From positions 1 through 11,705 of the forward strand of contig JALLAZ010002017.1 of assembly GCA_036939755.1 (NCBI GenBank): a DNA stretch of 11,705 nt, written 5' to 3'. The first letter of the stretch is position 1; every line of letters begins with the position of its first letter. Under the pieces are notes generated by a model. That model did no database searches. It worked only from the letters and a program-made list of their open reading frames with translations, and was not told the origin of the DNA. The stretch is from Stephanodiscus triporus (taxonomy: Eukaryota > Bacillariophyta > Thalassiosirophyceae > Thalassiosirales > Thalassiosiraceae). Positions 1-7,273 of this stretch are shown here, piece by piece. A program made the translations under genes and the position numbers.

Positions 1-395
1 ACTAACAGGTTCTGCAATAAAAAAGGGGGGTCAAAAAAATTTACTTAGGGGCAATTATATATTGGATTGGGGCGTAGAGGGGCATAGCAGCAGATGGAGG
101 AAGGTGGGTCATCGAGTCACCAACTCGTGAACAAAAAAGATATCATGTCTACCTACTTTTTGCACTCTCCAGCGTTAATACATGTAGGTACCACCATATA
201 CGCACTAGAGAGTATGGTAAGTACCATAGTACGATATGGTACAATATTCTACTGAGCATTATTTTTTTTATCGTAAAAAAAGTAAGATCCGCCGAATATT
301 TACAGCCTCTTGCATTACTTTACTTTTCCCTCGAACATATTATTATCTCACCTCACCTCGATCGAGCCTCCAACTCGCGCTGCGTCCAAGAAGTT
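1..395 (+). promoter_or_regulatory. Upstream region and 5' leader of the esterase-like gene
   Basis: This stretch lies directly before the ATG at 396 and has no convincing reading frame. It is AT-rich, with A and T runs at 20-40 and 260-285, and holds a cluster of short inverted repeats at 213-242. The 100 bases before the ATG are pyrimidine-rich and look like a leader. The start context has G at -3. No TATA box or other core promoter element can be placed with confidence, so the regulatory role is inferred from position only. Confidence 0.4.
213..242. repeat. Alternating inverted repeats TATGGTA / TACCATA / ATGGTAC
   Basis: TATGGTA (213-219) is followed after two bases by its exact reverse complement TACCATA (222-228). 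GTACCAT (221-227) then pairs with ATGGTAC (236-242). The middle arm can therefore pair either left or right. A further GGTACC palindrome lies near 187-192. This could be a paired binding site or chance in AT-rich DNA. Confidence 0.5.
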
Positions 396-1905
396 ATGGG
401 GAGCAAAAAGGAAAGTAAGGGGAAAAAGGAAGGAAGGCGTCACAAACACAAGTCCGCCACAGACGTCGACTACGGCGACGACTACGGCGACGTCGAATTG
501 GACAACTTGGCAGCAGCAAACAACGATGACGGCGCCGCCGCTAACCCGTCCGCGACGGGCAGGCATTATCTCCGTACGATGGCCCGCGCTAAAATCGGGC
601 GCGTCAGTGCAGGTGCCATTTTTCTCGTCCTCGCGTGCCTCGCGTCCGGACTCGCGGCGGTGGTGATGATCGCCTCTCGTTCTGGCAAAAGCGACCCCGC
701 GTGGGTAAACATGAGGTGGCACGATGGGGGCGATTGCATGCCCCGCTATCGGATGGCGGATGCGCCGATCCATTGCGGGAACGACAACGGACCCCTCAAC
801 GTGTCTTCCGATGGGAAGCAATTCTGTGGAGGGGTGATCATGGAACCTAACCATTGCACCCTGCCGACGGCGGGAACGTGGGAGGCGTCTCCAGAAGCAT
901 CTACGCCGCCCCCCCTTCCTCGACGTTTCGGCGTTGAAAAGCACCGCACCCCGATCCCGCTCTGCGAAACTATGGCGGAATTAATCGCTGGTAACTATAA
1001 AGGAGAAAAAAATAATCAGGAGTGGATCCCGAAATCATGCAGCGCCGTTCCATTGAGTCCGTTTGTGTGGACTAAAAATACGAAATGCCAGGCTACAATC
1101 TCTATGATCGTGAGTAATGCTATTCATCTACCTTCGAACCTATTTTTTACCAGTCTTCTCACTGTCTAGATCTATTTCGATCTATCTGCAGGGAGATGGC
1201 CACGTAAGAAACCTTTTCACTGCGACCGTGAATGGGCTTCGTGGCGTTGAGTCGTTCGTGGAGGCCCACGAAGATAAAGAGGCGAAGGCGCGAGGGATCG
1301 CGGAGTCCTATTTTTGGAAACTTCATCGAGATGGCACAGCATCCGACCGATTTGCTGCTCATGTGGACACATTGATGGCCAATGCCGATCTATTCGAAGA
1401 TTGTCCCTGCGACGAGGTACAAAAGTGTCTTCGAGTTGCATTCATTTGGGCGCCAACGTTCATCGACCAGTTGAAACAGTTGCACGTTGTGACTAAAGAG
1501 AAAAGTGATATAGTTATTGTTTCGCCCGGTAATGCTGCGGAACCAACGGATCTTCTTCCGCCCTATTGGGTTGCAGCGTACGAACAGCTCCTGAATGAAT
1601 ACGAATTTCTTCAGCTCGGGGTTGTGCATTATCCATTTGGAATACAGCCAGAAGGGCGTGATGCTTCCCTCGCTGCGTGGACGAACAACTCCTTACATGC
1701 CGGTCGGATGTCGTTATTGAACCAACGCGAAATGAAGCATGTGCCGACTAATTCCAAAAACATGACCAAATACGCATGCGGTCTGGGGAGGATGGATGTT
1801 GAGAATGATAATATCATTGCCTCTAAGCCTTGTACCGACTTAACTGATACAGCGCATATCAGAGCGTTAATCACGCTCCACCTCGATGCACTAGTGGGTC
1901 ACTGA
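396..1905 (+). CDS. PC-esterase / CAS1-TBL-like type II membrane protein, two exons (396-1109, 1192-1905)
   Basis: The spliced product is 475 residues. Residues 1-20 are very basic, followed by an acidic Asp/Tyr/Ala-rich stretch and one hydrophobic segment at about 69-93, so a type II Golgi/ER membrane protein is likely. The lumenal part has several Cys and N-glycosylation sequons (NVSS, NNSL, NMTK). Just before the splice junction comes a W-x-P-x-x-C segment and a hydrophobic strand leading into GDGHVRNLF at residues 239-247. This matches the position of block I (GDS-x-x-R-x-L-F) in the SGNH-like PC-esterase family (CASD1, Cas1p, plant TBL), which O-acetylates glycans. A DTAH motif at 457-460 near the C terminus fits the family's D-x-x-H. 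The nucleophile position holds Gly (GGC) instead of Ser, so the protein may be inactive or use another chemistry. Family membership is inferred from motif order, not a search. The ATG at 396 was chosen because it gives the full N terminus. Confidence 0.72.
1110..1191 (+). other. Spliceosomal intron (82 bp)
   Basis: The donor is GTGAGT at 1110 and the acceptor CTGCAG ends at 1191, with a pyrimidine-rich stretch before it. Exon 1 is 714 nt, so the intron is phase 0. Splicing joins the hydrophobic strand ending in SMI directly to GDGHVRNLF, which rebuilds the family's block I. Without splicing, the exon 1 frame stops at 1169. Confidence 0.88.
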
Positions 1906-2508
1906 ACTCCACTAGGAAGATGATAGTGTGTTATTTTTGTCAAAAACTGTCTAGAGATAGCAATAATACTAAATGTAGTTGTCTGTTATTAAGGATAAAT
2001 ATGTGCGGTTCATTTGACCTCGGACGACAACCCGGTCCCTGAATATTATTGCAAATTTCAGGTTGTTCAAAATAATAATGATCGACACTGCAACTGCCAC
2101 TACCACTGCAACTCCACTATGCCTTGATCAACCCCCCCCACTCTACTGGTTTTTGTATCATTTTTTCTTCAATTTTGAAGCCTCCCTCCAATGCAGACCA
2201 CCACCTGCAATGAGATCTTAGTTTAAAATGATAGTATCATAAACAAATGATATTCGTGGTCAAAACTTTAGCATAATTTTTTATGTCATGTAGAATAATA
2301 TTGGCTATGTTGTTGTTGAACTTTTGTTTGTCTAAACAAAGATTCATGCCATCTTGTCGCCCCCCTTTCCTCTAACCCATCACTCTCTCTTGAGCACTCT
2401 TCACGCAGCCCGAAAATATACGGTCCGTCTTCTTCTCTAAAAGTCCAACACACAAAGCACAATACCATCTAAAAAAATCCTCCCTCACGGCATCCTACCT
2501 ATTGAACC
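1906..2508. other. Intergenic spacer between convergent genes
   Basis: This is 603 bp between the stop codons of two genes that face each other, so it must contain both 3' untranslated regions. It is AT-rich at 1915-2060 and 2220-2290, with a short Cys/Thr-like ACTGC/ACCACTGCAA word cluster near 2085-2115 and a run of eight C at about 2131-2138. No canonical AATAAA signal or convincing gene was seen. Confidence 0.6.
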
Positions 2509-4317
2509 CTAATCGTCCTCCTTCATCGGCAGCTTCTTCCCCTCGTAATTCTTCCATTCCATCCCCTTGGGCGCCTGACGTTCCTTCTCGTAGTCGGTCT
2601 TTTCCACCTCGCCCCAGTTGGTGCTCAGGCACGTGCCCCCAGAGGTCTGCATGGACTTGACCATGGCCCGTCGCGTGTCCTCGTTGGCGTTCCTGTATAT
2701 CTGCTGGAAGAGGGCGTTGAGCGCCTCGTCTCCCTCGGGCTTCTCAGCATCTAGCTGCTCGGAGATGGACCTGTCGATCGCGTTCCAGTCGCGACGGGAG
2801 GAGTAGGGACGATGCTTGTCGTCCTTGATTGTGGGGTTCGTCGGTTCGACGACGACGTCGCCGACGCGGTCGACGGCCTTGTCCGCCTCGCCGTCATCGG
2901 ATGGTAACTTGTTGCCGTCTTCGTCGTTATCATCGCCATCCTTCCCCCCCTTCGTTGTCCTCTTCTCCACCCTGCCCTTCTTTCTATCTCCCGCCTTGCT
3001 CTCGTCGAGCAGTTTATTCCATTCTATTTTACGCTCCTTCTTCTTCAGTTTGATCAGCACCTTATCGGCCTTGACGACGACGCGACATCCGTCGACGTCG
3101 ACCTCCTCGTACAGATCGCCATGGATCACCGTGTACTCCACCATCCCCGCGGATTCCCGCTTCTTGATCTTGACCGTGAGCTCGTCGGGCGTGTAGACCA
3201 CGGTAAGATTCTCGCGTTCGACGTTCGGCTCGAGGATCTGCACCTTCATGTAGGCGTCGTCCTGGTAGTATTGATACTTGGGCATGCCGGACATGACCCC
3301 CCGATCGACGGGCGTGGTCCTTCTCGCGGACGCGGGATGATCGCTTGGTCGTCGTTCTCCAAATTCCGCCGGGGCGGGGGCCGGGGGGGGTACGCGCGAC
3401 GAGCGCGTTCCTTCCTCGAGGAGCGAGTCGGCCAGCATCGTCGCAGGGCTCTTGGCGAGGGCATCCCTTCCCCTACTCCCGATTGCCTCCAAAACGTCGC
3501 GGAACGGATTGGCGGCGGCGGCGGCACCCTCCCCGGCGACTACGGCCCCAGCGTCGTTCGCTTCCTTGTCGTCGTCCCCGACCCCCCCGCCGCCGTCGAG
3601 CCTGCGCAGCTCCCCGCGTAATCTCTCGACGAGCCTCCTCGCCCCCTCCCTCTCCGCCCTCCTCCTCGCGCCGTCGTCGTCGTCGTCGTCGTCGTCATTC
3701 CCGCCCCCGTCTTCCGCCCGACCGTCGTTCCCGCCGACCCCGACGACGTCAGACAACAAGGCCAATGCCTCCCCCCAGTGCCCCCGCGCGACGCACGTCA
3801 TCTCGGCCTCCTCTACGTTCGTCGTCGTTTTTTTCGTCTCGCCCGTCATCTCGCGCACGAACGCCACCCGTCCAGTCGTCGCCGACCTCCCACCCACGCA
3901 CATGTTGCGCGACGCGAGGCCGATCGACGCCCGCGCTGCGCGGTCGTGCGCCAGCGCCACCTCCGCGGGACGGGGGGACGACGACGACGACGACGACGAC
4001 TGGGACTGGGACTGGGACACCCCCGCGATCGTCGTAGTCGACGACGACCTTAGCACATCGGACCCGAGCAAGGACAGCGCCGCGATCGCGTCGTTGTACG
4101 CGCGCGGGTGATCGTTCAGGGAGAGGCGGGCCTCCGAGCGGCGGGAGAGGGATCGGAAACGAATCGCCGTCGCCCCGCCCGTGGGGAGGGCGGCGGTCGT
4201 CGTCGTCGTCGTTGCGCGAATCGCCGCGGTGTAGTTCTCGATAGCCCCCTCGTAGTCGCCATCCACGTAGAGGGAGTCGCCCGCGGCGAGGGAGGATAGG
4301 GCGGATGATGCCGTCAT
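2509..4317 (-). CDS. SGT1: SGT1 co-chaperone (TPR-CS-SGS)
   Basis: This is a 602-residue intronless protein. SGT1 is an HSP90 co-chaperone; with SKP1/SCF it acts in kinetochore assembly, and in plants with RAR1 it stabilises immune receptors. Residues about 4-135 are TPR-like, with a typical first helix pair (AGDSLYVDGDYEGAIENYT). The CS domain spans about 347-435, starting at KYQYYQDDAYMKVQILEPNV and ending at ERKIEWNKL. The C terminus (about 503-598) is a clear SGS domain with DWNAIDRSI, EGDEALNALFQQIY, NEDTRRAMVKSMQ, LSTNW and PKGMEWKNYEGKKL. The TPR-to-CS linker (about 136-346) is long, low in complexity and acidic, making the protein much larger than the usual 350-400 residues. The start is the ATG at 4317; the open frame extends to 4398 but reaches only a TTG there. 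The function is very secure; the role of the linker is unknown. Confidence 0.97.
   Translation of the reverse strand: MTASSALSSLAAGDSLYVDGDYEGAIENYTAAIRATTTTTTAALPTGGATAIRFRSLSRRSEARLSLNDHPRAYNDAIAALSLLGSDVLRSSSTTTIAGVSQSQSQSSSSSSSSPRPAEVALAHDRAARASIGLASRNMCVGGRSATTGRVAFVREMTGETKKTTTNVEEAEMTCVARGHWGEALALLSDVVGVGGNDGRAEDGGGNDDDDDDDDGARRRAEREGARRLVERLRGELRRLDGGGGVGDDDKEANDAGAVVAGEGAAAAANPFRDVLEAIGSRGRDALAKSPATMLADSLLEEGTRSSRVPPPAPAPAEFGERRPSDHPASARRTTPVDRGVMSGMPKYQYYQDDAYMKVQILEPNVERENLTVVYTPDELTVKIKKRESAGMVEYTVIHGDLYEEVDVDGCRVVVKADKVLIKLKKKERKIEWNKLLDESKAGDRKKGRVEKRTTKGGKDGDDNDEDGNKLPSDDGEADKAVDRVGDVVVEPTNPTIKDDKHRPYSSRRDWNAIDRSISEQLDAEKPEGDEALNALFQQIYRNANEDTRRAMVKSMQTSGGTCLSTNWGEVEKTDYEKERQAPKGMEWKNYEGKKLPMKEDD
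3672..3696. repeat. (GTC)n microsatellite encoding poly-Asp in SGT1
   Basis: This is about eight perfect CGT/GTC units. On the minus strand they read as GAC codons, giving eight Asp at residues 208-215 in the TPR-CS linker. Such a tract is prone to length change by slippage in whole codons. Confidence 0.95.
3977..4018. repeat. (GAC)8(TGGGAC)3 compound microsatellite encoding Ser/Gln-Ser run
   Basis: Eight GAC units are followed by three TGGGAC units on the plus strand. In the SGT1 frame they read as a SQSQSQ run followed by eight Ser at residues about 101-114, inside the TPR region. It is the same trinucleotide family as the poly-Asp tract, but in the opposite orientation and a different frame. 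Confidence 0.95.
4196..4213. repeat. (GTC)n tract encoding poly-Thr in SGT1
   Basis: This short GTC-type tract reads on the minus strand as ACG/ACA Thr codons, giving six Thr at residues 36-41 right after the first TPR helix pair. It is a third use of the same repeat class in one gene. Confidence 0.85.
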
Positions 4318-4871
4318 TGGTTCGAAGTCGAAGTCTTCGCCTTTTTCCGTCGATCTCCTGGTGGGTGTATTTTTTGTCGTGTGGGAGCGGAGGGACAACG
4401 CTACGTATCGTACTACTTAAGTATTTTTTTTTCTTTCGAATTTTACCACTGCCCAGGCCAGTTACGCGTAGCAATCTTTCACGTGCAACTCACCAGTCAC
4501 GGATGACTCTCATTTTTTACCACGAGCGAAGCTAGCGATGTGAGACGAGCGTCTTCCCAACAGCGCTACGCCACAAATAGCACATCAGCGCGTTCGTCAC
4601 CTCGTGGCGATATCAGGGAACCGTCTGGACCCAGGGTGCACCCAAAATTGCACGCGCGACAGCGTTTTAGAATTATTATTTTTAGGAGGAGTTAGGGGGG
4701 AGGGGTGTGATTCGCAATAGGTGAATAAACACCATACCTTCGTCCTTTATTGGCCCTACTAATTGGCCCCGGGGGTAATCACCCCATATAACAAATATTA
4801 CCGCTGGGACTGAGCAGCAGGGGGGATATTGAGGGGGCGGCGCGGGGGTGTCTGAAATACGACAATCAATC
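4318..4871. promoter_or_regulatory. Upstream region of SGT1 and spacer to the next plus-strand frame
   Basis: This is 554 bp between the SGT1 ATG and the first ATG of the plus-strand frame at 4872, so it serves as the SGT1 promoter and leader and possibly as a promoter to the right. A T run at 4423-4433 lies about 110 bp before SGT1. From 4690 to 4850 the DNA alternates G-rich and AT-rich patches. No core promoter element or gene was recognised. Confidence 0.4.
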
Positions 4872-5228
4872 ATGTCGTTATCATCAACGAGCTTTGACAC
4901 AGCGGCCTTGATTGGCTGGCCATTAAAATATCAGCCTCTGCGAGTTGCAATTGCGCATCTTCTGACGGATGAATATTTACAAAACGTTCGATGCTCTGCT
5001 GATCAGCTTATCACCCCCCTGAATTCCATAGCAGGTGCGGGTACAAATGATGCTGTCATGATTGTGACCGAACAACTAATCAAGAATGCTTTCAGTAACA
5101 GCGGAGATGACTTATTTTTCTCGTACGTCATTGGGAATCAATGGAGCAAATGGGATGTGTTGGTGGTTCATCAAGAAAGAACGATAAGAGGGAGAGGCCC
5201 GTTGATTTTTGTTCCTTCAAGGATGTAA
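4872..5228 (+). CDS. Unrecognised 118-residue frame with faint aminotransferase fold I resemblance
   Basis: This is an ATG-initiated frame of 118 residues; the open frame extends left to 4848, but only to a GTG. The segment PLRVAIAHLLTDEYLQNVRC with a following SADQLITP and an Ala-Gly pair resembles the P-x-x-R-x-A-I-A-x-x-L ... V-x-x-x-x-x-Q-I/L-V stretch of fold-type I aminotransferases such as ACC synthase or MocR C-terminal domains. If so, it is only a small N-terminal piece, lacking the catalytic Lys and most of the fold. Its 3' end overlaps the next frame by about 90 bases in a different phase, so a frame change between the two is possible. It may instead be part of the repeat-derived unit to its right. 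The family call is weak. Confidence 0.35.
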   Translation: MSLSSTSFDTAALIGWPLKYQPLRVAIAHLLTDEYLQNVRCSADQLITPLNSIAGAGTNDAVMIVTEQLIKNAFSNSGDDLFFSYVIGNQWSKWDVLVVHQERTIRGRGPLIFVPSRM

Positions 5229-6001
5229 ATGAGTGTGATCGTATGGAGGAGATGGAGCAAGGCAACGATCAACGGGAGCAGAGAACACTCAACAATTCAT
5301 ATGTATGCCAAAATTTGAGAGATATGCTAATTGATCTGCAAGCTGACAAGAACAGAAGGGGGAGAAAGAAAGCTAGAGATCAAAAGGGAAAAAGACGTAC
5401 AAAGAATGAGATGAAGAACCGTCGGACATCACATTCTTTAGATAGTAGTGATTGCAGCCCTCCCGTTCACGCACTACAGATTCCTCAAGCAGGGGAACAA
5501 CAGCAGAATGACAATGATAGTATGGATTGTTGTACTGTATTTAATGACGTTTTGGAATCGGCATGTGGAGAGACGATCAATCTCCGATATGAGATAGGTG
5601 GTAGGACTGGGACTATCGTAATTGACACTGAAACTCGTCTTACGCTTGATGATCTGATGAAAAATCTATTACCAGCCATGGAGTATGATCAAGAGACAGA
5701 CAGCATTGAAGGAGGTGATGAAACGAAAGCACGAAACTACAGCAGAGAGTATTAGCGTTCAAATCATGGAAAGAATGAGTGCTGGATTCCAAGAGGCACG
5801 GAACTGATGGATTCGAGGACAGTAAAAACATTGCGGACCTACCACCAACAGATGTGTGCATTCAGACGCATATTCAAGGGTAAGCAGTGCAGGATTCCAT
5901 ACGATTCATTAAGAATTTTTATTGCTGGATCAATAACAGGCTACGGCTGTTCTGACGAGGCGGCAATTATGATGATGGGTTGCACGTTCAAAAACTCCTG
6001 A
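5141..6001 (+). pseudogene. Basic hydrophilic frame leading into a transposase-like unit, one in-frame stop
   Basis: This single phase is open from the ATG at 5141 to a TAG at 5753-5755, then stays open in the same phase to 6001. The first part (about 205 residues) is hydrophilic, with a strongly basic patch of RRGRKKARDQKGKRRTKN type near residues 71-90 that could be a nuclear localisation or nucleic-acid-binding segment, then acidic and Gln/Asn-rich stretches. After the stop come short protein-like segments such as RTYHQQMCAFRRIFKGKQCR and a Gly/Cys/Asp segment ending in CSDEAAIMMMG. The adjoining phase-shifted frame (5956-6489) looks like its continuation, so I read 5141-6489 as one decayed gene. 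The TAG could also be removed by an unrecognised intron, but no good splice pair surrounds it. Confidence 0.5.
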
Positions 6002-6489
6002 TTCACATGATGGGCATCATGGACATTACCAACGAGATGGTTGCATATGCCCTGCCAAGTCGCGCGACTCTTGCAAGAAGTGAGCATAGACTAGCAGCAC
6101 ACTGTGTGATAGTTTCACGACAAGAGATCAAGAATGATGGAGCTAAAAAAATTGGAATCATGTTGGATCATGGTCACAGATCCGGTCAGGATCACCTCGT
6201 CAAGATTGCGTCTTGGTCTGGATATGATTCAAGGACAAGATCAAAAACTATCAAACGACGCATAATCGATATTGACAGCGGTAGTCATACAGCAAAGGGA
6301 TGCGCAGATGCAATAAAGAAATCAGTAAACGTCTATCTTTGTGGCATATCTGATGACATCGAAGTTTATTCTGCAATGGGCGATGCGGGTGGTGGTGGCG
6401 CAATTCAGCACATACATCCAAAACTTATTGCAAATGGAACAATGGCCTGTGATAGCAAGAGAGCGAACTGGACAACATATTATAAATAA
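5956..6489 (+). pseudogene. Truncated RNase H-fold (DDE-like) transposase relic
   Basis: The frame is open from 5956 to the stop at 6487-6489 and has no ATG before 6007; it overlaps the preceding phase between 5956 and 6001. It contains KKIGIMLDHGHRSGQDHLVK, a strand ending in Asp, then a second strand IKRRIIDIDSG, then a helix with TAKGCADAIKK, and finally VYSAMGDAGGGGAIQ. This order (strand with Asp, two more strands, helix, strand with Asp followed by a Gly-rich turn) is what the first half of an RNase H-like transposase core looks like, with Asp in IMLD and GDAGGGG as candidate catalytic residues. The third acidic residue and the rest of the fold are missing. The exact superfamily (hAT-like or a diatom-specific group) cannot be fixed here. 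Activity is unlikely given the frame breaks. Confidence 0.5.
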
Positions 6490-6860
6490 AATAATAATGC
6501 ATACTCACATGTCGTGGCTCTGACGTCATAGCCAACAACAAATCCCACCAATGATCCTTCTCCCAAACCGACGGTGATGCCAACGAGGAAACCCAGCCCT
6601 ACCCCCACCGAATAACCAACTCCTTAGCCATCTGACAATCCACCCACGTAGGAGCCAACCGATGATCCTTCTCCTAGACCAACGTAGGTGCTGTCGAAGA
6701 AACCCAGCCCTAAACCCCTGGACGAGCCAACTCCTTCACAGCCCATCGTCTTGCCAACAACCCCGATACCCGTCCTCGCACAGACACCAGTCAAGGGGCA
6801 GCCTGTCAGGTGGCTGACGGAGTTGCCCATTGTCAGCGCGGACCCAACCCCGCCGATCAC
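6490..6860 (-). pseudogene. Decayed glycine-rich VG-repeat protein
   Basis: On the minus strand one phase reads through a Gly/Val-rich protein with motifs GLGLGFF, YVGLGEGSSVG and, after a TAA at 6624-6626, GVGYSVGVGLGFLVGITVG and VGLGEGSLVG. The repeat unit is 37 residues and corresponds to the 111-bp DNA period. No ATG begins the frame: its leftmost possible start at 6860 is GTG. Such VG-rich repeats recall surface or cell-wall-type low-complexity proteins, but no function can be given. The in-frame stop and lack of a start favour a relic. Confidence 0.45.
6551..6736. repeat. 111-bp tandem duplication
   Basis: Two copies begin with ATGATCCTTCTCC at 6551 and 6662, share GAAACCCAGCCCTA in the middle and CCAACTCCTT at 6616 and 6727, all at exactly 111-bp spacing. 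The period is 37 codons, so the repeat kept one reading phase on the minus strand. Confidence 0.85.
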
Positions 6861-7030
6861 GACCTATGACCCGCCCACCGACGCGTCAACTTCGGGTCCC
6901 CTCAAGGTCACACTGCCGCCAAGGGACAGCTGCGCACCACGCCCTGATGCCCCTACCCTTCAAGGTCGTTAGAGCCACCCCTTCCCCCCTCCTACCCCGC
7001 CCCCTTCACGTGCAGACACAGAGCAACCAA
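6861..7030. other. Proline-codon-rich, gene-poor spacer
   Basis: This C-rich stretch lies between the glycine-rich relic and the minisatellite, with many CCC/CACC words. Reading frames cross it on both strands, but none has protein-like composition beyond Pro/Gly/Thr bias. Nothing further is recognised. Confidence 0.4.
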
Positions 7031-7273
7031 GGGACCGCGGCGTATCGAGGGACCGCAGCGTATCGAGGGACCGCAGCGTCTCGAGGACCACAGCGTCTCA
7101 AGGGACCGCGGTGTCTCGAGTGACCGCGGCGTCTCAAGGGACCACAGCGTCTTGAGAGGCCATGGCATCTCGAGGGACCGCGGCGTCTCAAGGGACTGCG
7201 GCGTCTCGAGGGACCGCGGTGTTTCAAGGGACCCCGGCATCTCGAGGGACCACGGCATCTCAGGGACCGTGGC
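7031..7273. repeat. 18-bp minisatellite, 13 units plus a partial
   Basis: Units follow GGGACCGCGGCGTCTCGA with scattered changes, starting at 7031, 7049, 7067, 7085, 7102, 7120, 7138, 7156, 7174, 7192, 7210, 7228 and 7246. Units 4 and 13 are 17 bp. The last base pair of the unit alternates between CGA and CAA. Because 18 is a multiple of three, the array is open on both strands: the plus strand gives RDRGVS-type hexapeptides and the minus strand LETPRS-type ones. It is GC-rich, with many CCGCGG and CTCGAG words. Confidence 0.97.

Noticed and set aside
348..944. 198-residue minus-strand frame over exon 1 of the esterase-like gene
   Set aside because: It is antisense to an exon with a good membrane segment and splice site, and its composition is Arg/Val/Gly-biased without any domain.
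3345..4111. Long plus-strand frames opposite SGT1
   Set aside because: They are Arg/Pro/Ser-biased, lie opposite a clearly conserved gene, and come from GC-rich third positions and GTC/GAC tracts. They are antisense shadows.
4318..4398. Longer SGT1 start at 4398
   Set aside because: The frame is open to 4398, but the codon there is TTG. The first ATG is at 4317 and the TPR helix begins right after it.
5714..5755. Intron removing the TAG at 5753
   Set aside because: A GT at about 5715 and the AG at 5755 would give an intron of about 41 bp without a pyrimidine tract, much shorter than the 82-bp intron in the same window. A stop in a relic is simpler.
7031..7273. CRISPR array
   Set aside because: The units are contiguous 18-bp repeats without spacers, in eukaryotic DNA.
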